From Oceaniglobus ichthyenteri (GTDB lineage Bacteria > Pseudomonadota > Alphaproteobacteria > Rhodobacterales > Rhodobacteraceae): a stretch of 64,000 nucleotides of DNA. Both the position numbers and the translations under genes were made by a program. The notes beneath the pieces are model-generated. The model worked only from the letters and a program-made list of their open reading frames with translations, searched no databases and was not told where the DNA came from. Position 1 is the first letter of the stretch; the number at the start of each line of letters is the position of its first letter. The stretch spans positions 1-64,000 of the forward strand of contig NZ_QAGK01000015.1 in the NCBI RefSeq assembly GCF_003057885.1, given 5' to 3'. Shown here piece by piece: positions 10,745 to 21,411 of this stretch.

Positions 10745-10947
10745 CATCAAGCCCTGGTTTGGGCAAATGCGATCACCCTCGCTGTAAAAGCAAGGTTGTT
10801 TGTGTGGATTACTTAGCGGCGGATGAAAGGCACGTCCAGCGGACAAAGGCGCACACGCGGCGAATTTGGCCAAAGATTCGCCGGTGTCTGGCGCGAACAC
10901 CGCATTGGCGCTAGATATGGGGCCAATTCACACAGGATGCACAATAG

Positions 10948-11793
10948 ATGAAAGATCACCACCCCTCGCCGCTTCGCGATGCTCAGGAAGACATCAAAAC
11001 CGCACGCGGCATTCCCGATACCCCGCAAACCCGCGCCCCGGCGTACCGCCTTGCGTTTGTTGATGATGAATTCCTGTGCCGGGATGAATTGCGCCCGGTG
11101 CGCTGGCAGCTTGAGCTGATGAAACCGGAAATGATGCTGACCGAGGCAGGCATTGAATCAACCGTCGTTTTATTTGGCGGCGCACGGATTCCCGAACCGG
11201 CCAAGGCCGATACCGCGCGCACCGAATCCCTGGGCAAACTTTCGCAATATTATGATGAGGCCCGCAAGTTTGCACGGCTGATGACCGAACGTTCCATGGC
11301 GGGGGGTGGGCATCACGATGTGATCGTCACCGGCGGCGGACCCGGCGTAATGGAGGCCGGAAACCGCGGCGCCATCGATGCCGGGGGCCGGTCGATCGGG
11401 CTGAACATCGTATTGCCGTTCGAACAGGCCCCGAATGAATATGTCACCCCGGGCCTGTGTTTCAATTTTCACTATTTCGCGATTCGCAAAATGCATTTCC
11501 TGATGCGCGCCCGGGCGATTTGCGTGTTTCCCGGCGGGTTTGGCACCCTTGACGAAACATTCGAGGCGCTGACCCTGATTCAGACAGGCCGGATGGAACG
11601 GGTGCCGTTTCTTTTGTTCGGTCGCGCCTTTTGGGAAACCATCATCAACTGGGAGGCCCTGGCCGATGCGGGCACCATTTCGGACGATGATCTGGACCTG
11701 TTTCGTTTTGTCGAAACCGCCGACGAGGCGATCGAGGAAATGAACAATTGGGAAGGTGCGGGCACCAAACGCGGATCGATTCCCGGGCGCTAA
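10948..11793 (+). CDS. LOG-family (TIGR00730) Rossmann-fold protein
   Basis: A 281-residue protein of the lysine-decarboxylase-like/LOG family, which includes cytokinin riboside 5'-monophosphate phosphoribohydrolases. The nucleotide-binding GGGPGVMEAGNRGA (about 130-143) and the hallmark PGGFGTLDETFE (about 195-206) are both present. It is longer than the ~190-residue plant-type LOG, with an extra N-terminal ~70 residues as in the bacterial type II group. True biological substrate is unknown; nucleoside monophosphate hydrolysis is the family inference. It is divergent from petA. Confidence 0.85.
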   Translation: MKDHHPSPLRDAQEDIKTARGIPDTPQTRAPAYRLAFVDDEFLCRDELRPVRWQLELMKPEMMLTEAGIESTVVLFGGARIPEPAKADTARTESLGKLSQYYDEARKFARLMTERSMAGGGHHDVIVTGGGPGVMEAGNRGAIDAGGRSIGLNIVLPFEQAPNEYVTPGLCFNFHYFAIRKMHFLMRARAICVFPGGFGTLDETFEALTLIQTGRMERVPFLLFGRAFWETIINWEALADAGTISDDDLDLFRFVETADEAIEEMNNWEGAGTKRGSIPGR

Positions 11794-11999
11794 CCTTTCG
11801 TCAACTCCGAGCTTGATTTCAGCACCTCATCCCCGTCTTCCTGTTCGATCAGGTAGGCGGGGTTGCCTTCATCCGCGTCACGGGTCACTTCGGTGCCTTT
11901 GATTTTTCTGGTGATCTTTTGGGTATAGATTTTCGTCACCTTGCCGGTGCCGGTGCCATTGCCCCAGTTCCATTCGACCTTATCGCCTTGGGAATACAT
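11790..11999 (-). CDS. DUF2945 (TUDOR-like) small protein
   Basis: A 69-residue protein starting MYSQGDKVEWNWGNGTGTGK. The start at 11999 follows a good AAGGAG. The short beta-rich sequence with VEWNWG and G-rich turns matches the DUF2945 / hypervirulence-associated TUDOR-domain family, whose function is not established. It starts 13 bases after the upstream glutaminase-like gene, so it is probably the last gene of a three-gene unit with the amidoligase. Its 3' end overlaps the convergent LOG gene by four bases. Confidence 0.75.
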   Translation of the reverse strand: MYSQGDKVEWNWGNGTGTGKVTKIYTQKITRKIKGTEVTRDADEGNPAYLIEQEDGDEVLKSSSELTKG

Positions 12000-12012
12000 G
12001 ATATCTCCTTTT

Positions 12013-12717
12013 TCATGGTGTGACTGCCTTGGCCTGCGGTTCGCCGGCCATCCCGGCACGGGCGGCATCGACCAAGGCGCGAAACAGCGCCCGCTGTCGC
12101 CGGGCATAGAACAGTTGTTCGGGGTGCCATTGCACGCCAATGCAAAACGGATCGGCCAAACGTTCAATCGCCTGAATCATGCCGCCTTCGTCCCGGGCCG
12201 CCACGCGCAAACCCCGGCCCAGCGCGTTAACCGCCTGTGAATGCAGGGCATTCACCTTCATCGGGGCGTCGCCGGTCAGGGCCATCAGGCGTGTGCCCGG
12301 TTCGATCCGCACGGTCTTGCGCGGCAGCGGTGTGTAAAATTTGCGGCTTTTTTCATAAATACCATAGGCATCCTGATGCAGCGTGCCGCCCAGCGCGATG
12401 TTCAGCATTTGTGAGCCGCGACAAATGCCCATCACCGGTTTGTTGCGGTTATAAGCATCGCGGATCAGGTCGCGCTCCATCGCATCGCGGGCCGGATCCA
12501 ACCGGGCACTGGCAATGATCTGACCGCCATACAAATCGGGCGAGACATCATCACCACCCCCCACCAAAATGCCATCGACCGCCGCCATATCCGCCGGCCA
12601 CCCCGAGGCCCAGCGCACAGCGCGCGCGCCCGCCAGCCACAGGTTGAACCGCATCAACGGAAACACCCGCCAGCCGGTGGCATGGGATGTGGTAACGCCA
12701 ATCACAGGCCGGTTCAT
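12013..12717 (-). CDS. Class I glutamine amidotransferase / gamma-glutamyl hydrolase (PuuD-like, C26)
   Basis: A 234-residue class I glutaminase-fold enzyme. The nucleophile cysteine is in ICRGSQMLNIALGG (about residue 98), and the catalytic His-Glu is in GVQWHPEQLF. Family members such as PuuD cleave gamma-glutamyl amide bonds. The start at 12717 forms an ATGA overlap with the upstream amidoligase, so translation is probably coupled; the longer open frame is discarded. Context suggests it removes or remodels a gamma-glutamyl group added by the amidoligase, rather than serving putrescine breakdown, since no other puu genes are near. Confidence 0.85.
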   Translation of the reverse strand: MNRPVIGVTTSHATGWRVFPLMRFNLWLAGARAVRWASGWPADMAAVDGILVGGGDDVSPDLYGGQIIASARLDPARDAMERDLIRDAYNRNKPVMGICRGSQMLNIALGGTLHQDAYGIYEKSRKFYTPLPRKTVRIEPGTRLMALTGDAPMKVNALHSQAVNALGRGLRVAARDEGGMIQAIERLADPFCIGVQWHPEQLFYARRQRALFRALVDAARAGMAGEPQAKAVTP

Positions 12718-13673
12718 ATCCGCACCCCGTGATCGGCCAGAATACCGCCTGCCACTTCGGCCCAGGCGGGCCGGGTCAGCGCGCTTTCGGCCCGATTGCC
12801 GCGCCAAGCCACGCACAGCGCGTCGTTCAGGCCCGGCGTGTCGGCAATGCGTTCGATCAAACGCCATTGATCCCACCCCTGGCTGAGCGACCAATCCGGA
12901 TCATCAATCAGCGAATCAGGCAGACGAAAATGAAATGTCGGGCGCACTGCCTGAGCCTGGCCCATTTTCCGCATCACACGATCGCGGTCGATATGGGCAA
13001 ACAGCGGCAGCATATCCAACCCGTAATTGCGCGACGGCGCATGGGCCAGATAGGTATCAATCAGCCGCGTCATATCCGGATCGGGCCACAGCGCAACCAA
13101 ACCATCCAGCAACCCGTAAGGATACGCATCGGTCCAGGGCAGCAACCGCCGGGTCACATTGATTCGGTTGTGCAGGCGCAGCCAGGGTTCGCACAGGGCA
13201 AAGGCCAGCAGAGTCGGGAAAATGTCGCCCACGCTGTCACCCCGAGCCTCGATGTTGAAATGCACGCCAAACCCGTTCAGCGCCCCGGCACCACTGCCCA
13301 GTGCGCCCGCCTGACACAGCGCCGCGCGCGCCCGGTCCAGCGCGATCAGCCCGTCACGATCCAACGGGCGCGATACCACCTCAACCGGAACAACACCGCG
13401 CCCTGCCTCCAGCACCACGTCGCGAATCGGGGATTTTTTGGCGTCGCGCAGGAACACATCGAGATAAACCTGAAGTTCGCCAATCTCGCTGTTTTCGACC
13501 AACCATTTCACACTGTCGATCTGGTGCGCCCTGCCCCCCAAAGTGCGGGTCAGCACATTGCATGCGGCCTGTTCGCCCAACCCGGAAAATTCAATCTCAA
13601 CGCCGACCCGCCGGGGCGCACCGGTGCAGTTGGCGGGATTGGGCAGGGGGGCAAAAGCCAGTGGCATGAACAC
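12714..13673 (-). CDS. Putative amidoligase (Amidoligase_2, glutamine-synthetase-like)
   Basis: A 319-residue protein of the COOH-NH2 ligase superfamily. The N-terminal RRVGVEIEFSGL strand, with its paired acidic residues (EIEF), is the family metal/ATP-binding signature. A further conserved part is GVHFNIEARGDS (about 145-156). The family is inferred to form amide bonds between a carboxylate and an amine using ATP, but substrates are unknown. It overlaps the downstream glutaminase-like gene by ATGA, and DUF2945 follows, so the three probably form one transcript. Confidence 0.8.
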   Translation of the reverse strand: MFMPLAFAPLPNPANCTGAPRRVGVEIEFSGLGEQAACNVLTRTLGGRAHQIDSVKWLVENSEIGELQVYLDVFLRDAKKSPIRDVVLEAGRGVVPVEVVSRPLDRDGLIALDRARAALCQAGALGSGAGALNGFGVHFNIEARGDSVGDIFPTLLAFALCEPWLRLHNRINVTRRLLPWTDAYPYGLLDGLVALWPDPDMTRLIDTYLAHAPSRNYGLDMLPLFAHIDRDRVMRKMGQAQAVRPTFHFRLPDSLIDDPDWSLSQGWDQWRLIERIADTPGLNDALCVAWRGNRAESALTRPAWAEVAGGILADHGVRI

Positions 13674-13722
13674 TCCGAAACGGGTCAGTCGGCCAACGCG
13701 CCGCCCGCCCGGAATGTTCCGA

Positions 13723-14904
13723 TCAACCGTCTGTGGCGGGCGTCGCGGCGGGGCGGCGCACCTTTTTTGCCCGCTCGCTTTCGCTTTTCAATTGGCCACA
13801 GGCGGCCATGATATCTTCGCCCCGAGGGGTGCGCACCGGGCTGGCATAGCCAGCGCGATAGACAATATCAGCGAACGCGCGAATTCGGTTGTTTGATGAC
13901 CGCTCATAGGGGGCACCGGGCCATTCATTGAACGGGATCAGGTTGATTTTCGCTGGAATCCCCTTGATCAATTCAACCAGTCGGTGGGCGTCTTCGTCAC
14001 TGTCGTTCACATCTTTCAGCATCACATATTCAAATGTGATACGCTCGGAATTGCTGGCCTTGGGATAGGCGCGCAGGGCATCCAGCAATTCGGCGATGTT
14101 CCACTTTTTGTTGATCGGCACCAATTGATCGCGCACCGCGTCGGTGGTGGCGTGAAACGACACTGCCAACAGGCATCCGATTTCCTCGGCGGTGCGGGCA
14201 ATTTCGGGCACCACACCCGAGGTCGATAATGTGATTCGGCGGCGCGACAACTGAATCCCCTCAGGGTCCATGGCGATTTTCATCGCATCGCGCACCGCAT
14301 CAAAGTTATACAAAGGTTCACCCATACCCATCAGCACGATGTTTGACAGCAACCGGCCTTCGGTTTTCACCACACCTGGTTCGGGCCATTCGCCCAGATC
14401 ATCGCGGGCCAACAACACCTGCCCTATGATCTCACCTGCCGTCAGATTGCGCACCAACCGTTGGGTGCCGGTGTGACAGAACGAACAGGTCAGCGTGCAG
14501 CCCACCTGTGACGAAATGCACAGGGTGCCGCGCGAATCTTCGGGGATATACACGGTTTCAACCTCATGCCCCCCGGCGATTCGCACCAGATATTTGCGGG
14601 TGCCATCGGTTGAAACATGGCGCTCCACCACCTCGGGCAGTTCAATCTTGAAATGGTCAGCCAACAGCGCGCGGTACGGTTTGGCCAGATTGGTCATGGC
14701 ATCAAAGTCGCGCACGCCCTTTTCATAAATCCATTGCCACACCTGGCCGGTGCGCATTTTGGCCTGTTTTTCCGGGGTTCCCGCAGCGATCAACGCCGCG
14801 CGCATGGCATCGCGCGTCAAACCGACAAGGTTAACAGGCCCATCATCAGACAGTTTGCGCGGTAAGGTCAGAACATCCTGCGTAATTGGCGCGGGGGCGG
14901 GCAT
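13723..14904 (-). CDS. rlmN: Dual-specificity RNA methyltransferase RlmN
   Basis: A radical-SAM enzyme that methylates C2 of A2503 in 23S rRNA (and A37 of some tRNAs), affecting peptidyl-transferase accuracy. It has 393 residues. The [4Fe-4S] motif is C136-x3-C140-x2-C143 (CTLTCSFC). A C-terminal cysteine in IMAACGQL (about 371) fits the methyl-carrying/resolving residue. The [13 protein letters not shown] and MLKDVNDSD segments are family-typical. It lies downstream of two small membrane-protein genes and the IalB gene on the same strand. Confidence 0.95.
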   Translation of the reverse strand: MPAPAPITQDVLTLPRKLSDDGPVNLVGLTRDAMRAALIAAGTPEKQAKMRTGQVWQWIYEKGVRDFDAMTNLAKPYRALLADHFKIELPEVVERHVSTDGTRKYLVRIAGGHEVETVYIPEDSRGTLCISSQVGCTLTCSFCHTGTQRLVRNLTAGEIIGQVLLARDDLGEWPEPGVVKTEGRLLSNIVLMGMGEPLYNFDAVRDAMKIAMDPEGIQLSRRRITLSTSGVVPEIARTAEEIGCLLAVSFHATTDAVRDQLVPINKKWNIAELLDALRAYPKASNSERITFEYVMLKDVNDSDEDAHRLVELIKGIPAKINLIPFNEWPGAPYERSSNNRIRAFADIVYRAGYASPVRTPRGEDIMAACGQLKSESERAKKVRRPAATPATDG

Positions 14905-14966
14905 GGCAACTCTCCGGGGTTAAGTCACCCGGATATAGGGGATATGGCAATGAATTACAAAGCGGT

Positions 14967-15182
14967 TCAGCGATGCCGGTTGGCCAACCGCAGGGCAAGA
15001 GCATCGGGAGGCGTATCGCCTTCGGCCTTACCATTGCGCACAACGCCCAGCAAAAACACCAATGCCGTCACACCAACCAATACCACAATCGGCCCACCTG
15101 CCTGCAAGGCCCAACCGGTAAACGACACCAGAGCATCATAAATGGCCGCCGCTTCCGGCGATTCGAACAGAATTTCTTTCAT
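14967..15182 (-). CDS. Small single-span membrane protein, unknown
   Basis: A 71-residue ORF starting MKEILFESPEAAAIYDALVS, with one strong hydrophobic span (GGPIVVLVGVTALVFLLGVV, about residues 30-50) and a basic C-terminal tail. The start at 15182 overlaps the stop of the upstream 15179-15451 gene as ATGA, arguing for coupled translation. I do not recognise the family. It lies 62 bases before rlmN and may be in its operon. Confidence 0.6.
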   Translation of the reverse strand: MKEILFESPEAAAIYDALVSFTGWALQAGGPIVVLVGVTALVFLLGVVRNGKAEGDTPPDALALRLANRHR

Positions 15183-15451
15183 AGTGGTTCCTTGGCATAG
15201 CGTTCGGCACGGGCACGATTGGCAATCTCCCGCAGGCTGAGCCGGGGCGCGGATCTGCGCCCAAACACCACTTGCCTCACCAACAGTTGAACAGCCGCAA
15301 TCATCAAACCCGGACCCGAAATCGCCAGAAACAGGAAAAACGGTGACCGATTCAGACCAAGGCATCCGTTTGCGGGTATACCGCGCAGCAGCGCATCAAC
15401 CGGGCCAACGGCGCTGGTGCAAGGGGTGGCTGCAAAGGAGTCGTTCAACAT
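15179..15451 (-). CDS. Small hydrophobic protein, unknown
   Basis: An open frame of up to 90 residues. The supported part is the C-terminal half: a hydrophobic segment (FFLFLAISGPGLMIAAVQLLV), then a basic helix (SLREIANRARAERYAK). The start is uncertain; the first ATG at 15451 has no clear ribosome site, and an internal TTG/ATG near the hydrophobic segment is possible. The stop overlaps the next gene's start by ATGA, which supports its being real. No family recognised. Confidence 0.45.
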   Translation of the reverse strand: MLNDSFAATPCTSAVGPVDALLRGIPANGCLGLNRSPFFLFLAISGPGLMIAAVQLLVRQVVFGRRSAPRLSLREIANRARAERYAKEPL

Positions 15452-15581
15452 ACTGCACCCGTGTGGTTACAATCGGGTACAGGTTGAACAGATTACTGGG
15501 GCCGCAGTATGGCCACGCCCGCCTTTGTCTTGCCGCAATGCCCGCCCCATGCCGCCAAACCGCGGCGGGACGGCAGCAGGA

Positions 15582-16112
15582 TCAGTTGGCGCAGCGTTTC
15601 GCCGCCTCGTCCATCGCGGCGGTAAACCCGAACAACGAAAACGTGTCTTCGGTTTGGGTGCCGCGTGCCGAACGGCCAGTCATCACCGCCTCGGCGCCGC
15701 GTTTCAGCGCCGCAACGATTTTGGCATCCTCTTCGTCAGACGCGGGCCAAGCCCATTCGCCATCGACGAACAATTCAAACGCTGTTCCGCCGATATCCAG
15801 ATTCACGGTCGATCCCGGCGCAAACGGATAGCCGCCGGTGAACGAAACCTCGCCCCGCGCGCCCGATCCGGGGCGAAAGCTGACGAACATCAAAATATCG
15901 CCCCGGCGCACCTGCACCACCCGGCCATCTTTCGAGTTCACGGTCTGTTTGGGGCTTGAAACGCTCCAGCATTCCTTTGGGTCGTCCTCGACGAACACGG
16001 CCCAAGCCGTTTCAACGGCCACCCGGTTTGTGGATTCCGCTTGCGCAAAAGCCCCAGTTGCCATCATGGCCAGCGCCGCCGCCACACCGCTCCGTGCGAA
16101 GAAAGAATTCAT
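15582..16112 (-). CDS. IalB-family (invasion-associated locus B) periplasmic protein
   Basis: A 176-residue secreted protein. The start at 16112 gives a signal peptide (MNSFFARSGVAAALAMMATGAFAQA), probably cut after AFA. The mature part has a beta-rich layout with conserved CWSVSSPKQTVNSKDG and a C-terminal cysteine (AKRCAN) that could pair with the Trp-adjacent Cys. This fits the invasion-associated locus B family, common in non-pathogenic Rhodobacterales, where the role is unclear. The longer upstream frame is not supported. Confidence 0.8.
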   Translation of the reverse strand: MNSFFARSGVAAALAMMATGAFAQAESTNRVAVETAWAVFVEDDPKECWSVSSPKQTVNSKDGRVVQVRRGDILMFVSFRPGSGARGEVSFTGGYPFAPGSTVNLDIGGTAFELFVDGEWAWPASDEEDAKIVAALKRGAEAVMTGRSARGTQTEDTFSLFGFTAAMDEAAKRCAN

Positions 16113-16283
16113 ATCTATCACAGCCTCCAGCTGCCTCTGCCTGGGGACACGTGCATGATCCATCTCAGTAGATCTTGAGTGCACGGTTTCCTTTTCAACT
16201 CTGCGGTGCGACTTTAACGTCAAATCCGCCCATATTAAAACCCCCTGTGGCGGAAAATCGCTGAACCGTGAAAGGAAGTGACG

Positions 16284-17288
16284 ATGAATGCAGCCCCCGA
16301 ACCCATGGTCGAGCTTTGGCGTGGCGATTTGCTGGAATCCTGGCATGCCGGACACGCCGTGGTTTGCGATGCCGCCGGGCAGATACGTCATGCCTGGGGC
16401 AACCCCGAAGCGGTGATTTTCCCCCGCTCATCGTGCAAGATGCTTCAGGCGCTGCCCCTGGTTGAAAGCGGCGCGGCGGCACGTCTGACATCACGGCAAC
16501 TGGCCCTGGCCTGTGCCTCCCATCAGGGCGCGCCCGTGCACGTGGCAGCCGTCAACGCATGGCTGGCCGATCTGGGGCTGGATGACAACGATCTGCGTTG
16601 TGGCACAGAGGCATCGCGCGACAAGGATCTGAAACTGTCCATGATCCGCGAGGGTCAAACCCCATGCCGGGTCCATAACAACTGTTCGGGCAAACACGCC
16701 GGCTTCCTGACCTTGACACGGCACCTTGAGGCCGGGCCAGATTATGTTGCCCTGGATCACCCGGTGCAAATCGCCGCCCGCCAGACCGCGCAAGAGGTGA
16801 CAGGCACGCCAATCATGGGAACAGGCATCGACGGATGCTCCGCCCCCAATTTCGCGACAACCGTGCATGGACTGGCCCATGCCATGGCCCGGTTTGCCAC
16901 GGCCATCGAAACCGATGCGCGCGGGCGCGCCATGCTGGCCTTGCGCACCGCCATGTTGGCCCATCCCGAACTGGTGGCTGGCGAAGGCCGCGCCTGCACC
17001 GAACTGATGCGCGCCATGAACGGCAAAGTGGCGGTAAAAACCGGGGCCGAGGCGGTGTTCGTTGCGATCCTGCCCGAATTGGGGCTGGGCGTTGCGCTAA
17101 AGATCACCGATGGGGCAACCCGCGCATCAGAATGCGCCATCACCGCCATTCTGGTGGCCCTTGGCGTGCTTGATCCCAATCACCCCGCCACCCTGAAACG
17201 CATGGGCGCGCCGCTTGAAAACTGGGCCGGTGTGAAGGTGGGCGCAATCCAACGTGCAAACGGATTTTGCGACCGGCCTTTGGCCTGA
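16284..17288 (+). CDS. L-asparaginase II family protein
   Basis: A 334-residue protein of the bacterial asparaginase II family (PF06089-type, distinct from E. coli AnsB), which hydrolyses asparagine to aspartate and ammonia. The start is set at ATG 16284, which has AGGAAG five bases upstream; a GTG at 16278 is less likely. Family motifs include FPRSSCKMLQALPLV (about 45-60, with the Ser-x-x-Lys pair) and HNNCSGKHAGFL (about 130). It is convergent with serB with a two-base gap and no visible terminator hairpin. Confidence 0.85.
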   Translation: MNAAPEPMVELWRGDLLESWHAGHAVVCDAAGQIRHAWGNPEAVIFPRSSCKMLQALPLVESGAAARLTSRQLALACASHQGAPVHVAAVNAWLADLGLDDNDLRCGTEASRDKDLKLSMIREGQTPCRVHNNCSGKHAGFLTLTRHLEAGPDYVALDHPVQIAARQTAQEVTGTPIMGTGIDGCSAPNFATTVHGLAHAMARFATAIETDARGRAMLALRTAMLAHPELVAGEGRACTELMRAMNGKVAVKTGAEAVFVAILPELGLGVALKITDGATRASECAITAILVALGVLDPNHPATLKRMGAPLENWAGVKVGAIQRANGFCDRPLA

Positions 17289-17290
17289 TT

Positions 17291-18169
17291 TCAGGGCAGG
17301 ATAAACTCATCCCGGCTATAGCCCTGCAAATACAGCAGCGCGGTCAGATCGCCGTGATTGATGCGCATCGGCACCTGCGCTGCAACAGATGGCTTGGCGT
17401 GCAACGCAATGCCCGCCCCCGCCGCCTGCAACATCGCCAGATCATTGGCACCATCCCCCACGGCCATCGCCTGATCCAGACCGATCCCCAATCGCGCGGC
17501 GATCTCAAGCAGGGCATCCAACTTGGCCTGCTTGCCCAAAATCGGCTGGCCAACATCGCCGGTCAATGTCCCATCCACCGCGATCAGGCGATTGGCGCGC
17601 TCCTCATCAAACCCCAACTGTGCAGCAATCCGCGCCGTGAATTGCGTAAACCCACCCGAGACCAAAGCCGCATAGGCCCCGTTCGCCTTCATCGTCGCCA
17701 ACAACGCCGGTCCGCCCGGCATCAGCGTGATCCGGCTGCGCAACACCTCATCAATCACGGCAACGGGCAACCCTTTCAACAGTCCGACCCGTTCGCGCAG
17801 CGCCTGTTCAAAATCCAGCTCCCCATTCATCGCCCGCGCGGTAATCCCCGCCACTTGCGCGCCCACCCCGGCCAGATCCGCCAACTCATCAATGCATTCC
17901 TGCTTGATCATCGTGCTGTCCATATCCGCAATCAACAGCCGCTTGCGCCGCCCCTGCATCGGTTGCAAAATCAGATCAACACCCTGCGCCTGAACGCTGC
18001 CCCACACCTCCCAAAGGGTATCGGGAACCTGCGCCACAGGAAATTCAACCGCCTCATCGGGGGCCAGCCATTGAATATCCCCGCCCCCCCAGGCATTGCG
18101 CAGGGCCTCGGCCAAGGCCGGGTCAAGCGTGGCAGCCGCAGGCGCCGTCAACAACGTTACAACGTACAT
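17291..18169 (-). CDS. serB: Phosphoserine phosphatase SerB
   Basis: A HAD-superfamily phosphatase catalysing the last step of serine synthesis, phosphoserine to serine, in the cytoplasm. It has 292 residues. The catalytic DMDST motif puts the nucleophile at D82 and the acid/base at D84. Motif III appears as VGDGANDLAML near the C-terminus, and LVSGGFTQFT is motif II. The N-terminal ~75 residues form a degenerate ACT-like regulatory part. GGAAGAGG precedes the ATG. serA and serC lie about 15 kb away in the same window. Confidence 0.93.
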   Translation of the reverse strand: MYVVTLLTAPAAATLDPALAEALRNAWGGGDIQWLAPDEAVEFPVAQVPDTLWEVWGSVQAQGVDLILQPMQGRRKRLLIADMDSTMIKQECIDELADLAGVGAQVAGITARAMNGELDFEQALRERVGLLKGLPVAVIDEVLRSRITLMPGGPALLATMKANGAYAALVSGGFTQFTARIAAQLGFDEERANRLIAVDGTLTGDVGQPILGKQAKLDALLEIAARLGIGLDQAMAVGDGANDLAMLQAAGAGIALHAKPSVAAQVPMRINHGDLTALLYLQGYSRDEFILP

Positions 18170-18230
18170 AAACCATCCTCTTCCTGCCGCTTAAAACCAC
18201 GCCCCCAAGTAAAGGAAAAGCACGAACTGA

Positions 18231-18264
18231 GGCTTTTCTTGCCCGAAATATCCCCGCCGGAGGC
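18231..18264 (-). repeat. GGATATTT-type intergenic element, copy 1
   Basis: On the minus strand it reads GGGGATATTTCGGGCAAGAA followed by AAGCC, preceded by GCCTCCGGC. It lies in the 337-base interval between ccrM and serB, and is near-identical to copy 4 at 38481-38515. The remaining interval holds the ccrM terminator and nothing else recognisable. Confidence 0.65.
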
Positions 18265-18403
18265 AGCCGACACCACAACCCACACCACAGATGTTACAGA
18301 TCACACCGCGCCCATATCGCGCCAAACACATCATGTCGCGCGGGCGTCAGCCCGCTCCGTTTGATTACCCCCCGTTTAGCGGGCAAAATCACAGTCAGTC
18401 ACA

Positions 18404-18434
18404 AAAAAACCCCACCGTTTGAAAACGGCGGGGC
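18404..18434 (-). terminator. Rho-independent terminator of ccrM
   Basis: The inverted repeat CCCCACCGTTT (18411-18421) / AAACGGCGGGG (18424-18434) has one mismatch and a very tight loop, so the innermost pairs probably open. On the minus strand it is followed by seven T (18404-18410). Confidence 0.75.
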
Positions 18435-18506
18435 AAGGTGAGCACCCGGTGGCAAAAGCCACGGGCGCTGGCGGTAACTGTTGTATTCTTTTGTGGGGGG
18501 GTCAGA

Positions 18507-20362
<1,856 letters not shown>

Positions 20363-20430
20363 CGGGCCTGTCTATGCGTCTTGGGGGCGATAAAAAAGAT
20401 CACTTGCCCAACCGTCAACGCACAGGTCCG

Positions 20431-20457
20431 AAAAAAACCCGGGCACAATGGCCCGGG
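20431..20457 (-). terminator. Rho-independent terminator of the response-regulator gene
   Basis: The perfect 7-bp GC stem CCCGGGC (20438-20444) / GCCCGGG (20451-20457) has a 6-base loop. On the minus strand it is followed by seven T (20431-20437). It is 58 bases past the regulator stop. Confidence 0.9.
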
Positions 20458-20515
20458 CAAGTCCAACAGGGAGGTGACATGGCATAACCCGGCCATATCA
20501 ACGGGAACTCCAATC

Positions 20516-21202
20516 TCAGGCGACCAATCTGTATCCGCCGCTTTCCGTAACAAGCAAACGCGCGTTCGACGGATCTGGTTCAATTTTTTGTCGCAAGCGG
20601 TAAATATGGGTTTCCAATGTGTGGGTCGTGACCCCGGCGTTGTATCCCCAGACCTCGTGCAACAACACGTCGCGCGCCACAACGCTGTCGGTGGCACGGT
20701 ACAAAAACTTGAGGATATTCGTTTCCTTCTCGGTCAGGCGAATTTTCTTGTCTGCCGCATCGATCAGCACCTTTTGCGCGGGCTTGAACGTGTACGGCCC
20801 CAGACTGAACACTGCGTCCTCCGATTGTTCGTGTTGGCGCAACTGGGCCCTGATCCGCGCCAAAAGCACCGGAAAGCGGAACGGCTTAGTCACATAGTCG
20901 TTCGCGCCCGCATCCAACCCCAGAATCGCATCGGCGTCGCTGTCATGGCCGGTCAGCATGATCGCGGGGCATTTCACCCCCTGCTTTCGCATCAACCGGC
21001 ACAACTCGCGCCCGTCCGTATCCGGCAGGCCCACATCCAGGATCAGCAGATCGAACAACCCCGCCTTGACCTGATCCAATGCTTCCTGGCCATTGGTTGC
21101 TTCGAACACGTCGAAATCTTCGGTCATCATCAACTGTTCGCTCAACGCTTCGCGCAAATCATCATCATCATCGACAAGAAGGATTTTCTTTTGGTTGCTC
21201 AT
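20516..21202 (-). CDS. OmpR-family response regulator (CenR-like)
   Basis: A two-component response regulator of 228 residues with a receiver domain and a winged-helix DNA-binding domain. The start at 21202 ([15 protein letters not shown]) follows GGAGGA. The phosphoacceptor aspartate is in [16 protein letters not shown] (about residue 54), with the switch Thr in IMLTGHD and Lys in YVTKPF. The C-terminal part ([20 protein letters not shown]) closely resembles, from memory, the alphaproteobacterial regulator CenR, which controls envelope and division genes. That assignment is an inference. No histidine kinase is adjacent. Confidence 0.85.
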   Translation of the reverse strand: MSNQKKILLVDDDDDLREALSEQLMMTEDFDVFEATNGQEALDQVKAGLFDLLILDVGLPDTDGRELCRLMRKQGVKCPAIMLTGHDSDADAILGLDAGANDYVTKPFRFPVLLARIRAQLRQHEQSEDAVFSLGPYTFKPAQKVLIDAADKKIRLTEKETNILKFLYRATDSVVARDVLLHEVWGYNAGVTTHTLETHIYRLRQKIEPDPSNARLLVTESGGYRLVA

Positions 21203-21411
21203 GTATCGTCCTCCGGTTGGCATATCAGATGTGGCCACATCACAGGTTCGGCAAGAAATGCTGCACCATACTCACGCGGTCGTGTCCCAAACATGGGAAA
21301 TGTTTCACCTTTTTACAGGGTTTGGCCCACTTTCGCTCAACTCGCCAAAGGAAACGGTGTTCCCTTTCCCCCCTGAAACACCGTAAATGGCGCCATGAAA
21401 GGCCCGATTAC

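Noticed and set aside
21203-21411. A possible FMN riboswitch upstream of ribA
   Set aside because: No FMN-aptamer consensus segments could be recognised in this interval.
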